Shown one piece after another: positions 43,072 through 51,379 of a stretch of DNA of 64,000 nt. The first letter of the stretch is position 1; each line of letters starts with the position of its first letter. A model generated the notes under the pieces. That model saw only the letters and a program-made list of their open reading frames with translations, did not search any database and had not been told where the DNA came from. The stretch is taken from assembly GCA_965214115.1 (NCBI GenBank), contig CBDCAU010000006.1, positions 62,001 to 126,000 of the forward strand, given 5' to 3'. This DNA comes from Owenweeksia sp965214115 (GTDB lineage Bacteria > Bacteroidota > Bacteroidia > Flavobacteriales > Schleiferiaceae). The translations under genes were made by a program, and so were the position numbers.

Positions 43072-43881
43072 CTATTTTTTTGGCAAATTATAGGCTTTTT
43101 CCCGTATGATTTTCGCCCATTCTTGGTGCGTTTTTTCTTTGGAAAAATGTGAAAACGGGGTGGGTTTCCCAAACCGCACTGTAATCGTCTTTCCGCGCTG
43201 GCGGAACATTTCGTCGGCAAGGTAAAACATCTCCAAATTTGCTTTCACCCCCAGCCGCCCGCGCCATTTCGACAAATTGTAAAACCAGTTGGAATTCCGC
43301 CCTTCCACGTGGCAGGGAACCACATCCTTTTTATATTGTATCGCCTTGGAAATGAAGCTCTTCTGCCATTCCAAATCGGTGATGCCTTCCGATAATTTCC
43401 GCGAAACCAGCCCCGCCGGAAACACCAAAATGGGGATTTCTTTGGAGTACGTCCGGTCGATGACGCGCAGCGCCTCGCGCGGGTTCACGCCCACTTTGTT
43501 AACGGGTACAAAAAGCGGCTCTAAGTTTTTGATATTCAATAAAATATCGTTCACCAAAAATTGCAAATCGGGACGTTTTTCGCCCACGGCTTTCATCAAA
43601 GCGATGCCATCCAGCCCGCCCAGCGGGTGATTGCTGGCGATGATGCAGCCGCCCGTTTCGGGGATGTTTTCCAAGCCCTCGATTTCCACCGCCGTATCCA
43701 ATTCTTCCATTCCCGCCCGCACAAAATCCAGCCCTTCCAAATGGCCGATGCGCGACATAATGTCGTTGATTTCCTTTTCGTGGAGGGTGCGTTTTATATA
43801 GCGCATCGCGAAAGCGGGCAGCCACTTGGCGAGGCTGGGGCTTTTGCTGGCGATGACGGATTTTACGTCTATGTATTTCAT
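43072..43881 (-). CDS. PlsC-family O-acyltransferase (GlsA/OlsA-like)
   Basis: 269 residues from MKYIDVKSVIASKSPSLAKW. Acyltransferase motif I is ASNHPLGGLDGIAL (NHx4D), motif III VFPAGLVSRK, and the PlsC-like V-P-C-H-V-E-G-R later. It is inner-membrane associated. It directly precedes and nearly overlaps the N-acyltransferase gene on the same strand, giving a two-gene aminolipid operon. Upstream, in place of an ordinary promoter, lies one arm of a 33-base inverted repeat (43888-43920). Confidence 0.85.
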   Translation of the reverse strand: MKYIDVKSVIASKSPSLAKWLPAFAMRYIKRTLHEKEINDIMSRIGHLEGLDFVRAGMEELDTAVEIEGLENIPETGGCIIASNHPLGGLDGIALMKAVGEKRPDLQFLVNDILLNIKNLEPLFVPVNKVGVNPREALRVIDRTYSKEIPILVFPAGLVSRKLSEGITDLEWQKSFISKAIQYKKDVVPCHVEGRNSNWFYNLSKWRGRLGVKANLEMFYLADEMFRQRGKTITVRFGKPTPFSHFSKEKTHQEWAKIIREKAYNLPKK

Positions 43882-43887
43882 TTTAAT

Positions 43888-43920
43888 AGTCCACGGTCGA
43901 TAGTCCACAGTCCACAGCCT
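43888..43920. repeat. Left arm of an inverted repeat flanking the four-helix-bundle remnant
   Basis: AGTCCACGGTCGATAGTCCA followed by CAGTCCACAGCCT is largely complementary to 44208-44240 (AGGCTGTGGTCTGTGGACTG then TTGACCGTCGGCT). The pair brackets about 290 bases. Confidence 0.75.
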
Positions 43921-43956
43921 ATGTGGAAAAACGGGGTGCGAAATTGTACTTTCTTT

Positions 43957-44147
43957 TTATCCACTTAATGTGTTCCATAGAGCTTGGGTCGTAATGATGA
44001 TTTCTTCTACTTGTTTGTATAATTTATTGAAGTTTTCTTTAGATAAAATTTTTCTTCCTTTGGCCAGTCTTTGGTAATTTCTGCAATATCATTACTCAAC
44101 TCCAAGACCTTTTGCCAACACCGCAAACTTTCAAATTTAAACACCAT
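43957..44147 (-). pseudogene. Four-helix-bundle (S23/Avd-like) protein, internally deleted
   Basis: ATG 44147 reads MVFKFESLRCWQKVLELSND then IAEITKDWPKEEKF, the exact opening of the TIGR02436 four-helix-bundle family. The next frame then reads LSKENFNKLYKQVEEIIITT and QALWNTLSG to a stop at 43957, the family's end. The central 60 or so residues (normally containing SVVLNIAEG-type sequence) are missing and the junction is out of frame. It is framed by inverted repeats, so a mobile unit has decayed here. Confidence 0.8.
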
Positions 44148-44207
44148 TTTTATTCATTTTCAAATTAAAATTTGCAATTACTATTTATCCACTCCACACT
44201 CACACGC

Positions 44208-44240
44208 AGGCTGTGGTCTGTGGACTGTTGACCGTCGGCT
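44208..44240. repeat. Right arm of the inverted repeat
   Basis: Complement of 43888-43920 with a few mismatches. It ends two bases before the stop codon of the dehydrogenase-like gene. Confidence 0.75.
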
Positions 44241-44242
44241 TT

Positions 44243-45445
44243 CTAACCGACATAATCTTCCAAATACCGAAAGTGTTCCCCCAACTCCCCGTTCAAAGTC
44301 GTCTCCGAAGCACGGTGCAAAACCTCCTCCACATCACCATTGAAAAACTGCGGAATCACGTTTTTAATCAATTCATTTCCAAAGTCTTCCGAGGCATCTT
44401 TCGGTAATTCGCAGGGCAAATTATCGACCGCCGAAACGCCGATGGAATTCATCGCGCCCAGCTCGGTTTCGGATTCGGAAACGGGGTCGTAGCCGTAAAA
44501 CGGCTCGGCGATGGTGGACGGGCGGAGGGTGCTGGCCACTGGCCCGTCGATGTCGCAGCTGATGTCGCTCACCAATTTTATCTTAAAATCGGGGGATTTG
44601 GCATCTTCCCTTGTGAAAATAAACGGCGAATTTTCTGACCAAAAATGGCTGGGAATGTAGATATCCGTTTGGCGCGCATATTTCATAAAATCGGATACAA
44701 AACCGTCCGCATTTTTATAAAAATCCTCACGCGTAAAATCGCGGCCGTCCTTTCTTTTAAAATAGTGGCGAACGTCCAATTGGGTGAAGACGGATTCATC
44801 AAAATCTTGGTTCAAATATTCTTTGGGAAAAACGTGGCGGATGCGCGCCGCGCTCAAAATCTCCATTGCTCCGCCGGCCACGCGGCCATCGCCCGTCAAG
44901 GCGATTTTGGTGGAATTTGGCAAATCTACTTTTATCAGCTCGCCCTCCATTTCACGACGGTCTTCGCACTTGTGGGCAGGTTTCAGTTGGAATTTTCCTG
45001 TCATTTCGCCCCAAGCGCGGAAGGCGTTGTAAGCCCCCACAATTCCCGCGTAGCGACCAAATCCCAAAAGACGCGAACCGTGCGCATTTTTTAATAATTC
45101 ATAATCAATCAGCCGTATTTTTTTTTCCAAAATAGCGCGTAGCAAATCGGCATTGTAAGGCTGTTTTTTATAGGTATGGGAAAAGAACAAATAGGTTTTA
45201 CTCGGAATGAGCATTTCCATCGGCACTTCTTTCACACCAAAGAGCACGTCGCAATCGGACAAATCTTCCTGTAAAGAAATGTCCAGTTTTTCGTATTCCG
45301 AATCTTTAAATGCTCGGATTTCGCTGGGCTGCACGGCCAGCTTCAATTGCGGATACTTATCCAGCAGCTTTTTGCACTGGCGCGGGGTCAGCGGCACGCG
45401 CTCGTCGGGCGGGGTTTTCCCTTCGCGGAGGATTCCGAATTTCAT
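44243..45445 (-). CDS. Saccharopine/alanine dehydrogenase-like NAD(P) oxidoreductase
   Basis: 400 residues. N-terminal AlaDh/PNT-like domain with KFGILREGKTPPDERVPLTP (residues 2-21), LFFSHTYKKQPYNADLLRAI and the Rossmann-type nucleotide-binding region around KIALTGDGRVAGGAMEIL (about 180-197). C-terminal substrate part has SDISCDIDGPVASTLRPSTI. Such enzymes interconvert amino acids and 2-oxo acids (lysine, saccharopine or alanine); the exact reaction is uncertain. It starts two bases after the stop of the T9SS-tailed gene upstream on the same strand. Confidence 0.82.
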   Translation of the reverse strand: MKFGILREGKTPPDERVPLTPRQCKKLLDKYPQLKLAVQPSEIRAFKDSEYEKLDISLQEDLSDCDVLFGVKEVPMEMLIPSKTYLFFSHTYKKQPYNADLLRAILEKKIRLIDYELLKNAHGSRLLGFGRYAGIVGAYNAFRAWGEMTGKFQLKPAHKCEDRREMEGELIKVDLPNSTKIALTGDGRVAGGAMEILSAARIRHVFPKEYLNQDFDESVFTQLDVRHYFKRKDGRDFTREDFYKNADGFVSDFMKYARQTDIYIPSHFWSENSPFIFTREDAKSPDFKIKLVSDISCDIDGPVASTLRPSTIAEPFYGYDPVSESETELGAMNSIGVSAVDNLPCELPKDASEDFGNELIKNVIPQFFNGDVEEVLHRASETTLNGELGEHFRYLEDYVG

Positions 45446-45447
45446 TT

Positions 45448-46149
45448 TTAATGGATTGTAAAAAATTTTGTGACGGCGGTTTCGTTGTCTTCCATTTGTA
45501 AGAAATAAGTTCCCTTTTTTAAATCAGAAACATCGAAACCTATTTTATCTTTTTGATGAAGAAATTTTGCCGAATGTTCTTTACCATTTATATCAAAAAT
45601 TTTATATCGAATTTTCTCATCAAACCAATGAGTGTTTTTTATCCAAATAAAATCTTGAGCCGGATTTGGAAAAACCTCAACATTTGCATAGAAATAATCT
45701 GAAGTTCCCAGCGGGTCGGGACGCACGGTGACATCAAAATAAATGCGCAGCGAATCGCCGGTAGCGGTATCTGAAATAGTGAAAATGAAAAGCCCGTAGC
45801 CGATGTTCCCATTGTGCTGCACGCCGATAATCATCAGGTTTCCAAAGGGTTGCGATGAATCGGGCAATACGAAAAATGCGCTGTCGCCATCAAAAACCGG
45901 AACGTGCAATTGCGAGGGGTCGTCCATATTGACCGTCCAAGCGGAATCGCCGCCGATGACGTTGAGTTTCCATTTCAAGAGGAGCGAATCGGCGGTGTTG
46001 TTTTTCAGAGGAAGATTGTCGTGCAGTGCGCCGAAAGCGGTGGTTTTGTCCAAGTAGCGGATGGTGTCGGGCGCGGAAAAAGTGGGCTGGGCAATTGCCA
46101 ATTTTAGCGAAAGCGCGGCGAAGACTGCCAAAATGTATCTTTTACTCAT
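45448..46149 (-). CDS. Secreted protein with T9SS sorting tail
   Basis: 233 residues from MSKRYILAVFAALSLKLAIA (signal peptide). An Ig-like beta domain (about 25-145: FGALHDNLPLKNNTADSLLL ... LMIIGVQHNGNIGYGLFIF) is followed by the T9SS C-terminal domain (EVFPNPAQDFIWI ... DVSDLKKGTYFLQM). An in-frame extension to 46293 would run through the tmRNA gene and is rejected. Function unknown; surface-exposed by inference. It is probably co-transcribed with the downstream dehydrogenase. Confidence 0.85.
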   Translation of the reverse strand: MSKRYILAVFAALSLKLAIAQPTFSAPDTIRYLDKTTAFGALHDNLPLKNNTADSLLLKWKLNVIGGDSAWTVNMDDPSQLHVPVFDGDSAFFVLPDSSQPFGNLMIIGVQHNGNIGYGLFIFTISDTATGDSLRIYFDVTVRPDPLGTSDYFYANVEVFPNPAQDFIWIKNTHWFDEKIRYKIFDINGKEHSAKFLHQKDKIGFDVSDLKKGTYFLQMEDNETAVTKFFTIH

Positions 46150-46170
46150 TTTTGGTAAGCGGTTTGCAGG

Positions 46171-46178
46171 CAAAAATA
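46171..46178 (-). promoter_or_regulatory. -7 box for the T9SS-tailed gene
   Basis: Minus-strand TATTTTTG matches TAnnTTTG 21 bases before the ATG at 46149. It abuts the plus-strand -7 box of ssrA with no base between. Confidence 0.5.
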
Positions 46179-46186
46179 TACCTTTG
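46179..46186 (+). promoter_or_regulatory. -7 box for ssrA
   Basis: TACCTTTG is an exact consensus match about 30 bases before the mature tmRNA 5' end. A TTTG at 46151-46154 could serve as the -33 element with a slightly long 24-base spacer. Confidence 0.55.
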
Positions 46187-46217
46187 CAGGCTCGAAGAAA
46201 AAGTTCTTTACAATATT

Positions 46218-46620
46218 GGGGCTGACCGGTTTCGACAGCGAGTCGAAATGAATGGTAAGCATACCGGGCTATGAAGCTGCCGCCCGTCAACAAGGTGTTT
46301 CAAACAACAAAAGGCGAAAATAACTTCGCGCTTGCCGCCTGATTTTACGGTTAGTAAAATCTCGCTAATCCCAGCGTAAGACGCGGGAGCAAGCCATCCC
46401 TCGGTTCCTAAGTTTGGGTGGAACCGGCCCAGGGGTGTCGATTAAACCGAACTAAGAGGCAGAGCGTTGCGCGCTGTCTTCTACAATTTCAAGCCGCAAA
46501 TAAGCCGGTAGGTAGGGCGTTTTTCCCCAGCCTGCCAGACGAAAATCCAATGATCAACTAAGTATGTAGAAACCCATTGATTTGCTTGTTTGCACGGGGG
46601 TTCGAATCCCCCCAGCTCCA
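46218..46620 (+). ncRNA. ssrA: tmRNA (ssrA)
   Basis: The 5' end GGGGCTGACCGGTTTCGACA and the 3' end GGTTCGAATCCCCCCAGCTC-CA form the tRNA-like domain (acceptor GGGGCTG with CAGCTCC, T-loop GTTCGAATC). The tag frame GGC GAA AAT AAC TTC GCG CTT GCC GCC TGA (46313-46342) encodes GENNFALAA, the usual Bacteroidota degradation tag. About 403 bases. Rescues stalled ribosomes with SmpB. The terminal CCA is only partly encoded. Confidence 0.97.
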
Positions 46621-46623
46621 CGG

Positions 46624-46651
46624 AAAAAATCCCGCTTCGGCGGGATTTTTT
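46624..46651 (+). terminator. Terminator after ssrA
   Basis: AAATCCCGC-TTCG-GCGGGATTTTTT, a stable tetraloop hairpin four bases after the tmRNA 3' end. It is followed by a short heptamer run (GGTTATT, GGTTGTT, AGTTATT) to 46680. Confidence 0.92.
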
Positions 46652-46674
46652 GGTTATTGGTTGTTAGTTATTAG

Positions 46675-47373
46675 TTGATTAGGCTGGGCCAAGGGCTACG
46701 TTTAGAGGCTTTTTTTAAGGTGCTTTCAATTATTTTTCACTTTTCTAAATATTCAAAATTGAATTTTCAAATTCGTTCCAATTCAGAAGAAGATTTCCAA
46801 AAAATCGCCGAAGAGCTTATCAATCACCATATTTTAAAGGTAAACGAAACTGAAATTCGCTTTTGTGATTTAGAGTTTTACTGGAACGACGGCGCGAATC
46901 ATCAAGATAAATCCACTCATCCGCACAACTATGAAAATGGCCAACTGCGCCCGCATTCCAGCGGGTTTGACATCGCCCTGAAAAATGAAAACGGCTACGG
47001 TGGGATTTTGATAAGGGGAATCATTGTGGAGGAGGAAGCCGTGTACGGGCCGCTGAATTCTGCCAAGCGGATGCTGCAATTCGGCGCGCCGCTGACTGCC
47101 GGCCTCCATATATCATTGCACGAAAAAAGACCGGCGGAAACCTGTGAAATTTTTGAAACCACCCGTATCGGACTTGGAAAAAACGCGGGGGATTTTGCGG
47201 AGAGAAACTATCGTTTTATTAAGTGCGACCCTGACTACTTAACTCAAATTCCGAGAAAAGAAAAATTTACCATCCAGCTTTTTGAGAAAAACAAATTATC
47301 CTACCAAGAAGCCGGAAAAGTAATCAACTGGAAATCATCAAAACTGGAAAACGCTAAACTCAAGAAAGAATGA
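46675..47373 (+). CDS. Hypothetical protein
   Basis: Up to 232 residues. There is no ATG near the 5' end; a TTG at 46675 lies in the heptamer run and later GTG or TTG codons (for example GTG 46720) are alternatives, so the start is uncertain. Visible patterns are an acidic/helical N-terminal part (SEEDFQKIAEELINHHILKV), a conserved-looking central SSGFDIALKNENGYGGILIR-G-I-I-V-E-E-E-A-V-Y-G-P and C-terminal FAERNYRFIKCD. No family is recognised and no signal peptide is present. Confidence 0.65.
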   Translation: MIRLGQGLRLEAFFKVLSIIFHFSKYSKLNFQIRSNSEEDFQKIAEELINHHILKVNETEIRFCDLEFYWNDGANHQDKSTHPHNYENGQLRPHSSGFDIALKNENGYGGILIRGIIVEEEAVYGPLNSAKRMLQFGAPLTAGLHISLHEKRPAETCEIFETTRIGLGKNAGDFAERNYRFIKCDPDYLTQIPRKEKFTIQLFEKNKLSYQEAGKVINWKSSKLENAKLKKE

Positions 47374-47528
47374 TCCGCTTGAAAAAACGCATCCCATTTG
47401 TTTGAATTCCTTAGGGGAGGCCACCAAAATGCGAAAACGCAAAGCCCGCTCAAAAGTGCTTTGCGCCCTCCGTGTCCTTATGGTTTTTCAACCCAGATTT
47501 TTTGGCAAATCCAAATGAACACTATCCC

Positions 47529-47536
47529 TACATTTG
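47529..47536 (+). promoter_or_regulatory. -7 box for icd
   Basis: TACATTTG (exact TAnnTTTG) lies 38 bases before the icd ATG. TTTG at 47501-47504 is a candidate -33 with a 24-base spacer. Confidence 0.6.
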
Positions 47537-47574
47537 CCTTTCTTTATTTCATATAAAAACAATAGAAACCGACA

Positions 47575-48801
47575 ATGGAGAAAATAAAAGTGGCCCATCC
47601 CGTGGTGGAAATGGACGGGGACGAAATGACCCGCATCATTTGGCAGTTCATCAAAGAAAAATTGATTTTGCCCTATTTGGATATTGATTTGAAATACTAT
47701 GATTTGAGTATTCAAAAACGGGACGAAACCGACGACCAAATCACCGTGGACGCGGCGGAGGCCACCAAGAAATACAAGGTGGCCATCAAGTGCGCCACCA
47801 TCACGCCCGACGAGGCGCGGGTGGTGGAATTTGACCTGAAAAAAATGTGGCGCTCGCCCAACGGCACCATCCGGAATATCGTGGGCGGCACCGTTTTCCG
47901 CGAGCCGATCATTATGAAAAACGTGCCGCGCTTGGTGCCCGGCTGGACGAAGCCCATCTGCATCGGCCGCCACGCCCACGCGGATCAGTACAAGGCCACC
48001 GACGCCGTAATCAAAGGCAAGGGGAAATTGACGATGAAATTTGAGGGTGAAAACGGCGAAACCAAAGAATGGGAAGTGTACAACTTTGAAGGCCACGGCG
48101 GCGTGGCGATGAGTATGTACAATACCGATGAAAGCATTTACGGTTTTGCTCGGTCGTGCTTCAACCGCGCGCTGGACAAGGGCTGGCCGCTTTATCTTTC
48201 TACCAAGAACACCATTTTGAAAGCCTACGACGGGCGGTTCAAAGATATTTTTGAGGAAGTCTATAAAAGCGAGTTCCAGTCGAAATTCAACGATGCGGGC
48301 ATCACCTACGAGCACCGCTTGATTGACGATATGGTGGCGGCCGCGATGAAATGGGACGGCGGATTTGTATGGGCCTGCAAAAACTACGACGGCGACGTGC
48401 AGAGCGACACCGTGGCGCAGGGTTTTGGTTCTTTGGGATTGATGACTTCAACCTTGATAACGCCCGAAGGCGACGTGATGGAAGCCGAGGCCGCCCACGG
48501 CACGGTGACCCGCCACTACCGCCGCCACCAGCAGGGCCAAAAAACCTCCACCAACCCGATTGCCTCCATTTTTGCGTGGACGCGCGGCTTGGCGTTCCGT
48601 GGCAAACTGGATGACAATCAAAGACTTATCGACTTTGCGAATACTTTGGAGCAAGTGTGCATCGACACCGTGGAAGGCGGCCAAATGACCAAGGATTTGG
48701 CGCTTTTGATTCACGGGGACAAAATGACCGAGAAAGATTATTTGACCACCGAGGGCTTTTTGGAGGCGCTGGATGAGGGGTTGAAAAATCGGTTGAACTA
48801 A
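47575..48801 (+). CDS. icd: NADP-dependent isocitrate dehydrogenase (eukaryote-like type)
   Basis: 408 residues: isocitrate to 2-oxoglutarate in the TCA cycle. Motifs: VVEMDGDEMTRIIWQFIKEK at the N-terminus, SPNGTIRNIVGGTVFREPI (substrate Ser/Asn/Arg), IDDMVAAAMKWDGGFVWACK (metal-binding Asp) and EAAHGTVTRHYRRHQQGQKT. The pattern and length match the homodimeric eukaryotic-type NADP-IDH rather than the E. coli type. Own promoter box upstream. No anomalies. Confidence 0.96.
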   Translation: MEKIKVAHPVVEMDGDEMTRIIWQFIKEKLILPYLDIDLKYYDLSIQKRDETDDQITVDAAEATKKYKVAIKCATITPDEARVVEFDLKKMWRSPNGTIRNIVGGTVFREPIIMKNVPRLVPGWTKPICIGRHAHADQYKATDAVIKGKGKLTMKFEGENGETKEWEVYNFEGHGGVAMSMYNTDESIYGFARSCFNRALDKGWPLYLSTKNTILKAYDGRFKDIFEEVYKSEFQSKFNDAGITYEHRLIDDMVAAAMKWDGGFVWACKNYDGDVQSDTVAQGFGSLGLMTSTLITPEGDVMEAEAAHGTVTRHYRRHQQGQKTSTNPIASIFAWTRGLAFRGKLDDNQRLIDFANTLEQVCIDTVEGGQMTKDLALLIHGDKMTEKDYLTTEGFLEALDEGLKNRLN

Positions 48802-48827
48802 GCTATTTTCTCACGCAGATTTCTTAG

Positions 48828-49586
48828 ATGTCGCAGATCTTAAACTTCAAATTTTTTATCTGCGGAATCCGCGAAATCTGCGTATTTTTTTTATTGCTAA
48901 TTTCTACTGAAAATTTCGCCCAAAACCGAGACGTAAAAACCTACTCCAAATCCGAAATTATCGGCAATGTAAATCCCTCGGAAAACCGCGATTTTGATAA
49001 AATAAAAAGCCGCTACACCACAAAATCGGATGCATATCTGCGCGATGAAGTGTATGACGCTTTCAAAGAAATGTGGAAAGCCGCCAAAAAGGATGGCGTG
49101 GATTTGACTATCATTTCCGCTTTCCGCAGCCGTAGCTACCAAATGGGGATTTGGAATCGAAAATGGGCCGCGAATTCGGGCTCGGACAATGAAAAAGCCG
49201 AACAAATTTTGCGCTATTCCAGTATGCCGGGTACCAGCCGCCACCATTGGGGGACGGACTTTGACCTGAATTCTCTAAACAACAACTATTTTGAAGGCGG
49301 TGCCGGTTTGCTCGTTTATAGATGGCTGCAAAAACACGCCAACGAGTACGGTTTTTACCAGCCTTACACCGCTTACAATTCTTTTCGCGATGCAGGTTAC
49401 CGCGAGGAAAAATGGCATTGGAGTTACCTTCCGTTAGCTTCAAAATTTCAGCGCGCTTATTCTCATATTATTGATTATCAAGATATTGACGATTTTGAGG
49501 GAAGTGAAGTGGCCAAGGAACTGGAGGTAATCAATAATTATGTGGAGGGGGTGGAAGCCATTCCTGCGGACGATCCCAGACCCTGA
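48828..49586 (+). CDS. M15-family D-Ala-D-Ala carboxypeptidase (VanY-like)
   Basis: Up to 252 residues. N-terminal hydrophobic export segment (IREICVFFLLLISTENFAQ). Zinc site of VanY/M15B: S-R-H-H-W-G-T-D-F-D (SxHxxGxxxD, about residue 137) and the distal EKWHWSY, with ISAFRSRSYQ before. Removes terminal D-Ala from peptidoglycan precursors; periplasmic. The first 20 codons coincide with a dispersed repeat (ATCTGCGGAATCCGCGAAAT, 48820-48895), so the annotated start at 48828 may be inside repeat-derived DNA. Confidence 0.85.
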   Translation: MSQILNFKFFICGIREICVFFLLLISTENFAQNRDVKTYSKSEIIGNVNPSENRDFDKIKSRYTTKSDAYLRDEVYDAFKEMWKAAKKDGVDLTIISAFRSRSYQMGIWNRKWAANSGSDNEKAEQILRYSSMPGTSRHHWGTDFDLNSLNNNYFEGGAGLLVYRWLQKHANEYGFYQPYTAYNSFRDAGYREEKWHWSYLPLASKFQRAYSHIIDYQDIDDFEGSEVAKELEVINNYVEGVEAIPADDPRP

Positions 49587-49757
49587 ATTTTCTTTGGGGA
49601 AAAATCTTTTTGTCTGGGAATTATAGCATCGATATAAACCTTCCAAACGAAAGCGTGCAGTGGCAATTGATCGAATCAAAAATCACGAAACTCTTTTTTA
49701 AAAAGACATTAAAAATCCAAGTGAATTAATGGAAACACAAACTTTTAGCACCAAAAA

Positions 49758-50792
49758 TTGAAGGCACATTTTACAAAACACATCCTCCGTTTCAAACGCC
49801 CCGCCGGCACCAGTCGTGGCATTTTGAAAACCAAAGATGCCTATTTTATCATCCTTGAAAAAAACGGGGAAAAAGGCATCGGCGAGTGTGGTTTGCTGCG
49901 CGGCCTTTCGGCGGACGACCGGCCAGATTATGAAAATAAACTGGGGTGGCTTTGCGCAAATATTTCGCAACCCTTTGAAAATCTGTATGATGAGCTGAAA
50001 GAATGGCCGTCCATCCAGTTTGGATTGGAGCAGGCGTTCTTGGATTTTGAAAGTGAAAACCACGTTTTGTTCCCGTCTAAATTCACGGAAGGGAAAGCGC
50101 GCCAGCCCATCAACGGCCTTATTTGGGTGGGCGATTCGAATTTTATGAAACGGCAGGTTCGCGAGAAAATCAGGGCGGGTTTTTCCGTTTTGAAAATGAA
50201 AATCGGGGCGCTTGATTTTGACAGCGAAATGCGGATTTTAAGGAACATCCGAAAAGAATTTTCAAAAGAGGAACTGGAACTGCGCGTGGATGCCAACGGA
50301 GCGTTTTCGTTTGAAAATGCGGGGGAAGTTTTACAACAACTGGCTGATTTGGAAATCCATTCCATCGAACAACCGATTGCCAAAAATCAATGGCCGGAAA
50401 TGGCGCGGCTCTGTGAAAACCCGCCCATACCCATTGCGCTGGACGAAGAATTGATCGGCCTTTTCGATTCCGCGGAAAGGCGAAAAATGCTCGAAACCAT
50501 CCGCCCGCAATATGTGATTTTGAAACCCAGTTTCATCGGCGGTTTTTGCGGAACGAAGGAGTGGATAAAGCGCGCCGAAGAAATGAAAATCGGCTACTGG
50601 CTTACCAGTGCGCTGGAGAGCAACATCGGGCTGAACGCCATCGCGCAGTTCAATTTCACTTTGCAAAATCCCATCGCGAGCGGGCTGGGCACGGGCAGTT
50701 TGTACGAAAACAATTTTGACAGCCCCCTCTATATAAAAAGTGGCCAAATCGGTTTTGACCCCGACGGCGAATGGGAAATTCCCTACTTTTGA
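49758..50792 (+). CDS. menC: o-Succinylbenzoate synthase (enolase superfamily)
   Basis: 344 residues from TTG 49758. Enolase-superfamily barrel: K-x-K motif as SVLKMKIGALDFDSEM (catalytic Lys about 138/140), metal ligands in RVDANGAF (Asp), SIEQPI (Glu) and ALDEEL (Asp), then ILKPSFIGG (second Lys). Makes o-succinylbenzoate in menaquinone synthesis. menE lies about 3.5 kb downstream, interrupted by antitoxin/toxin genes and a TonB receptor, suggesting the men cluster was split by insertions. Confidence 0.87.
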   Translation: MKAHFTKHILRFKRPAGTSRGILKTKDAYFIILEKNGEKGIGECGLLRGLSADDRPDYENKLGWLCANISQPFENLYDELKEWPSIQFGLEQAFLDFESENHVLFPSKFTEGKARQPINGLIWVGDSNFMKRQVREKIRAGFSVLKMKIGALDFDSEMRILRNIRKEFSKEELELRVDANGAFSFENAGEVLQQLADLEIHSIEQPIAKNQWPEMARLCENPPIPIALDEELIGLFDSAERRKMLETIRPQYVILKPSFIGGFCGTKEWIKRAEEMKIGYWLTSALESNIGLNAIAQFNFTLQNPIASGLGTGSLYENNFDSPLYIKSGQIGFDPDGEWEIPYF

Positions 50793-50796
50793 AATT

Positions 50797-51075
50797 ATGA
50801 TAGCAGAAAAAGAAAAGACCATTGCCAGCCGGAAAATCGAACTGGCGCAAACCATTTTGGCAATGCAAGACGAGGGCGTGATTGATATTTTAGAAAGTGT
50901 TTTAAAAGTTAAAAATGAGGAAGTTATCCAATTGAGCGAGGCGGAAATTGCGGCCATTGAAAAAGGGCAGAAAGATATTCGCGAGGGGCGCTCATCTTCT
51001 TGGGAGGAAGTGAAAAATTACGTTCGGCAAAACCGGAAGAAAATATTTAAGCTAAAGAAGGAGTCTATTCGCTGA
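50797..51075 (+). CDS. Antitoxin-like protein, orphan copy
   Basis: 92 residues starting MIAEKEKTIASRKIELAQTI. It is clearly related to the next gene (same start, IELAQ-ILAM-DE, QL-EAE-A-IEKG--D---G---SWEEV). Features of ParD/addiction-module antitoxins with an SWEEV C-terminal end. No toxin gene follows it; the next frame is the second antitoxin copy. It starts four bases after menC. Confidence 0.75.
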   Translation: MIAEKEKTIASRKIELAQTILAMQDEGVIDILESVLKVKNEEVIQLSEAEIAAIEKGQKDIREGRSSSWEEVKNYVRQNRKKIFKLKKESIR

Positions 51076-51130
51076 AAATAAAAGTGATATTCCTAACTTT
51101 CGCTACATCTAAATTCCTATTCAAAAAATT

Positions 51131-51379
51131 ATGATTGCAGAAAAACAAAAAACCATCCAACAAAAAAAGATAGAGCTGGCACAGGAAATCTTGGCGATGG
51201 AAGACGAGCGCGCGGTGGATTTGGCCTATGTGAGTCTACACCCAAACGGCCCTGAAAAAATCGTACAACTGACCGAGGCGGAAATGGCCTCCATTGAAAA
51301 AGGGCTGGCAGATGCCAAGGCGGGCAAGGTGCGCTCTTGGGAAGAAGTACAAAAACGGCTCGGATGGAACGAAGAATAG
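51131..51379 (+). CDS. Antitoxin of a ParE/RelE module
   Basis: 82 residues (MIAEKQKTIQQKKIELAQEI ... VRSWEEVQKRLGWNEE). Overlaps the start of the ParE-like toxin by 16 bases, the standard antitoxin-toxin arrangement. Paralogue of 50797-51075. Likely binds the toxin through its C-terminal half and represses the operon. Confidence 0.82.
   Translation: MIAEKQKTIQQKKIELAQEILAMEDERAVDLAYVSLHPNGPEKIVQLTEAEMASIEKGLADAKAGKVRSWEEVQKRLGWNEE

Noticed and set aside
43930..44240. Diversity-generating retroelement
   Set aside because: The four-helix-bundle remnant recalls Avd, but no reverse transcriptase and no template/variable repeat pair was seen nearby.
46150..46293. N-terminal extension of the 45448 gene into ssrA
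   Set aside because: It reads through the tmRNA 5' part and would bury the clear signal peptide starting at 46149.
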